From assembly GCA_902496375.1 (NCBI GenBank), contig CABVAS010000129.1, positions 1-5,026 of the forward strand: DNA of 5,026 nucleotides, written 5' to 3'. The notes beneath the pieces were generated by a model. That model was not told the origin of the DNA. It did no database searches and was given only the letters and a program-made list of their open reading frames with translations. This document shows, one piece after another, positions 4,693 through 5,026 of the stretch. Source of the DNA: an uncultured Collinsella sp. Its GTDB lineage: Bacteria; Actinomycetota; Coriobacteriia; Coriobacteriales; Coriobacteriaceae. The translations under genes and the position numbers were made by a program. Position 1 is the stretch's first letter, and each line of letters begins with the position of its first letter.

Positions 4693-5026
4693 ATGGCAGG
4701 CGTCGACAACAGGAACCGTAACCGCAGGTCCAACCGAGCGGGTCAGCCCAATCCCAAGCGCGAGGCCCGTGCCGAGGCCGCCGAGCGTCACGTGGCAACT
4801 GTGTCCGAAGCGTGCGCCAAGGATATCGAGCGTTCGCTTGCTGGTGTTCGCGAGTTTGACGGTATGCCTGCCGGCTTTGTCTCGGCGATGAAGGTCAAGG
4901 TTCAGAGTGCTGTGGTCGCCGAAGAACAGGTTGCCGAGGACGTCGAGGGCGCGGAGGCTGCCGAGACCGAGGCAGCGCTCGAGCCCGTCGAGGAGCCTGC
5001 CGAGGAAATCGCTGAAGCTGAGTCCG
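4693..5026 (+). CDS. Unrecognised protein, N-terminal part (runs off the window)
   Basis: ATG 4693 has AAAGGTGA (4679-4686) six bases upstream, and the frame stays open to the window end, giving 111 complete codons. Residues 1-32 are strongly basic and polar, with NRNRNRRSNR (6-15), and look disordered. Residues 33-70 could fold (HVATVSEACAKDIERSLAGV, then REFDGMPAGFVSAMKVKV). Residues 71-111 are rich in Glu, Ala and Val (AEEQVAEDVEGAEAAETEAA, then repeated EP/EE units) and form an acidic, low-complexity tract. There is no signal peptide or membrane segment. Codon use (GAG, GCC, GTC) suits the host, so it is a real gene. The basic-then-acidic layout recalls linker or nucleic-acid-associated proteins, but no family is recognisable from this part. 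It follows the terminator at 4599-4627 and so starts a new transcript. Confidence 0.82.
   Translation, partial: MAGVDNRNRNRRSNRAGQPNPKREARAEAAERHVATVSEACAKDIERSLAGVREFDGMPAGFVSAMKVKVQSAVVAEEQVAEDVEGAEAAETEAALEPVEEPAEEIAEAES

Overview
The window has about 58-60% G+C by eye, frequent GTG-type and AAAGGA-led starts, and protein families that fit an anaerobic gut actinobacterium of the class Coriobacteriia. Collinsella or a close relative is my best guess, inferred from gene content and protein style; no marker gene here proves it. The genes are ordinary chromosomal ones. I see no integrase, transposase, CRISPR array, phage gene, tRNA or rRNA.

Layout. (1) Positions 1-465 (+): the 3' part of a DivIVA-type coiled-coil protein, closed by a strong terminator (492-521). 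(2) A convergent terminator (547-584, minus strand) ends a nitroreductase-family flavoprotein gene (632-1162, -). (3) Positions 1163-1442 hold two structures: a degenerate direct repeat of C/A-rich sequence, and a hairpin with 20-bp perfect arms just past the stop of the next gene. (4) Positions 1443-3183 (-): a two-gene phosphate module, a PiT-type transporter first and its DUF47/PhoU-like partner second, read leftward as a likely operon. (5) Positions 3184-3433: a divergent control region. Toward pit it holds an unusually perfect Shine-Dalgarno sequence followed by a three-codon ORF. Toward the right it holds an SOS-type (LexA/Cheo) box inside the spacer of a good promoter. (6) Positions 3434-3772 (+): a small uncharacterised protein that this SOS-like promoter would drive, possibly as a leaderless message. 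(7) Positions 3857-4552 (+): a Bax inhibitor-1 (YetJ/YccA-like) membrane protein with its own -10 element and a UUCG-loop terminator. (8) Positions 4693-5026 (+): the 5' part of an unrecognised gene with a basic N-terminus and a Glu/Ala-rich acidic tract.

How they work together. The only clear functional unit is PiT plus DUF47, for low-affinity phosphate (or metal-phosphate) uptake with a cytoplasmic regulator. The others look like independent housekeeping or stress genes. The most informative signals are the LexA-like box before the small protein, the pit leader mini-ORF, the long hairpin next to the DUF47 stop, and a sharp codon-usage break inside the nitroreductase gene. No large new system is visible in these 5 kb.
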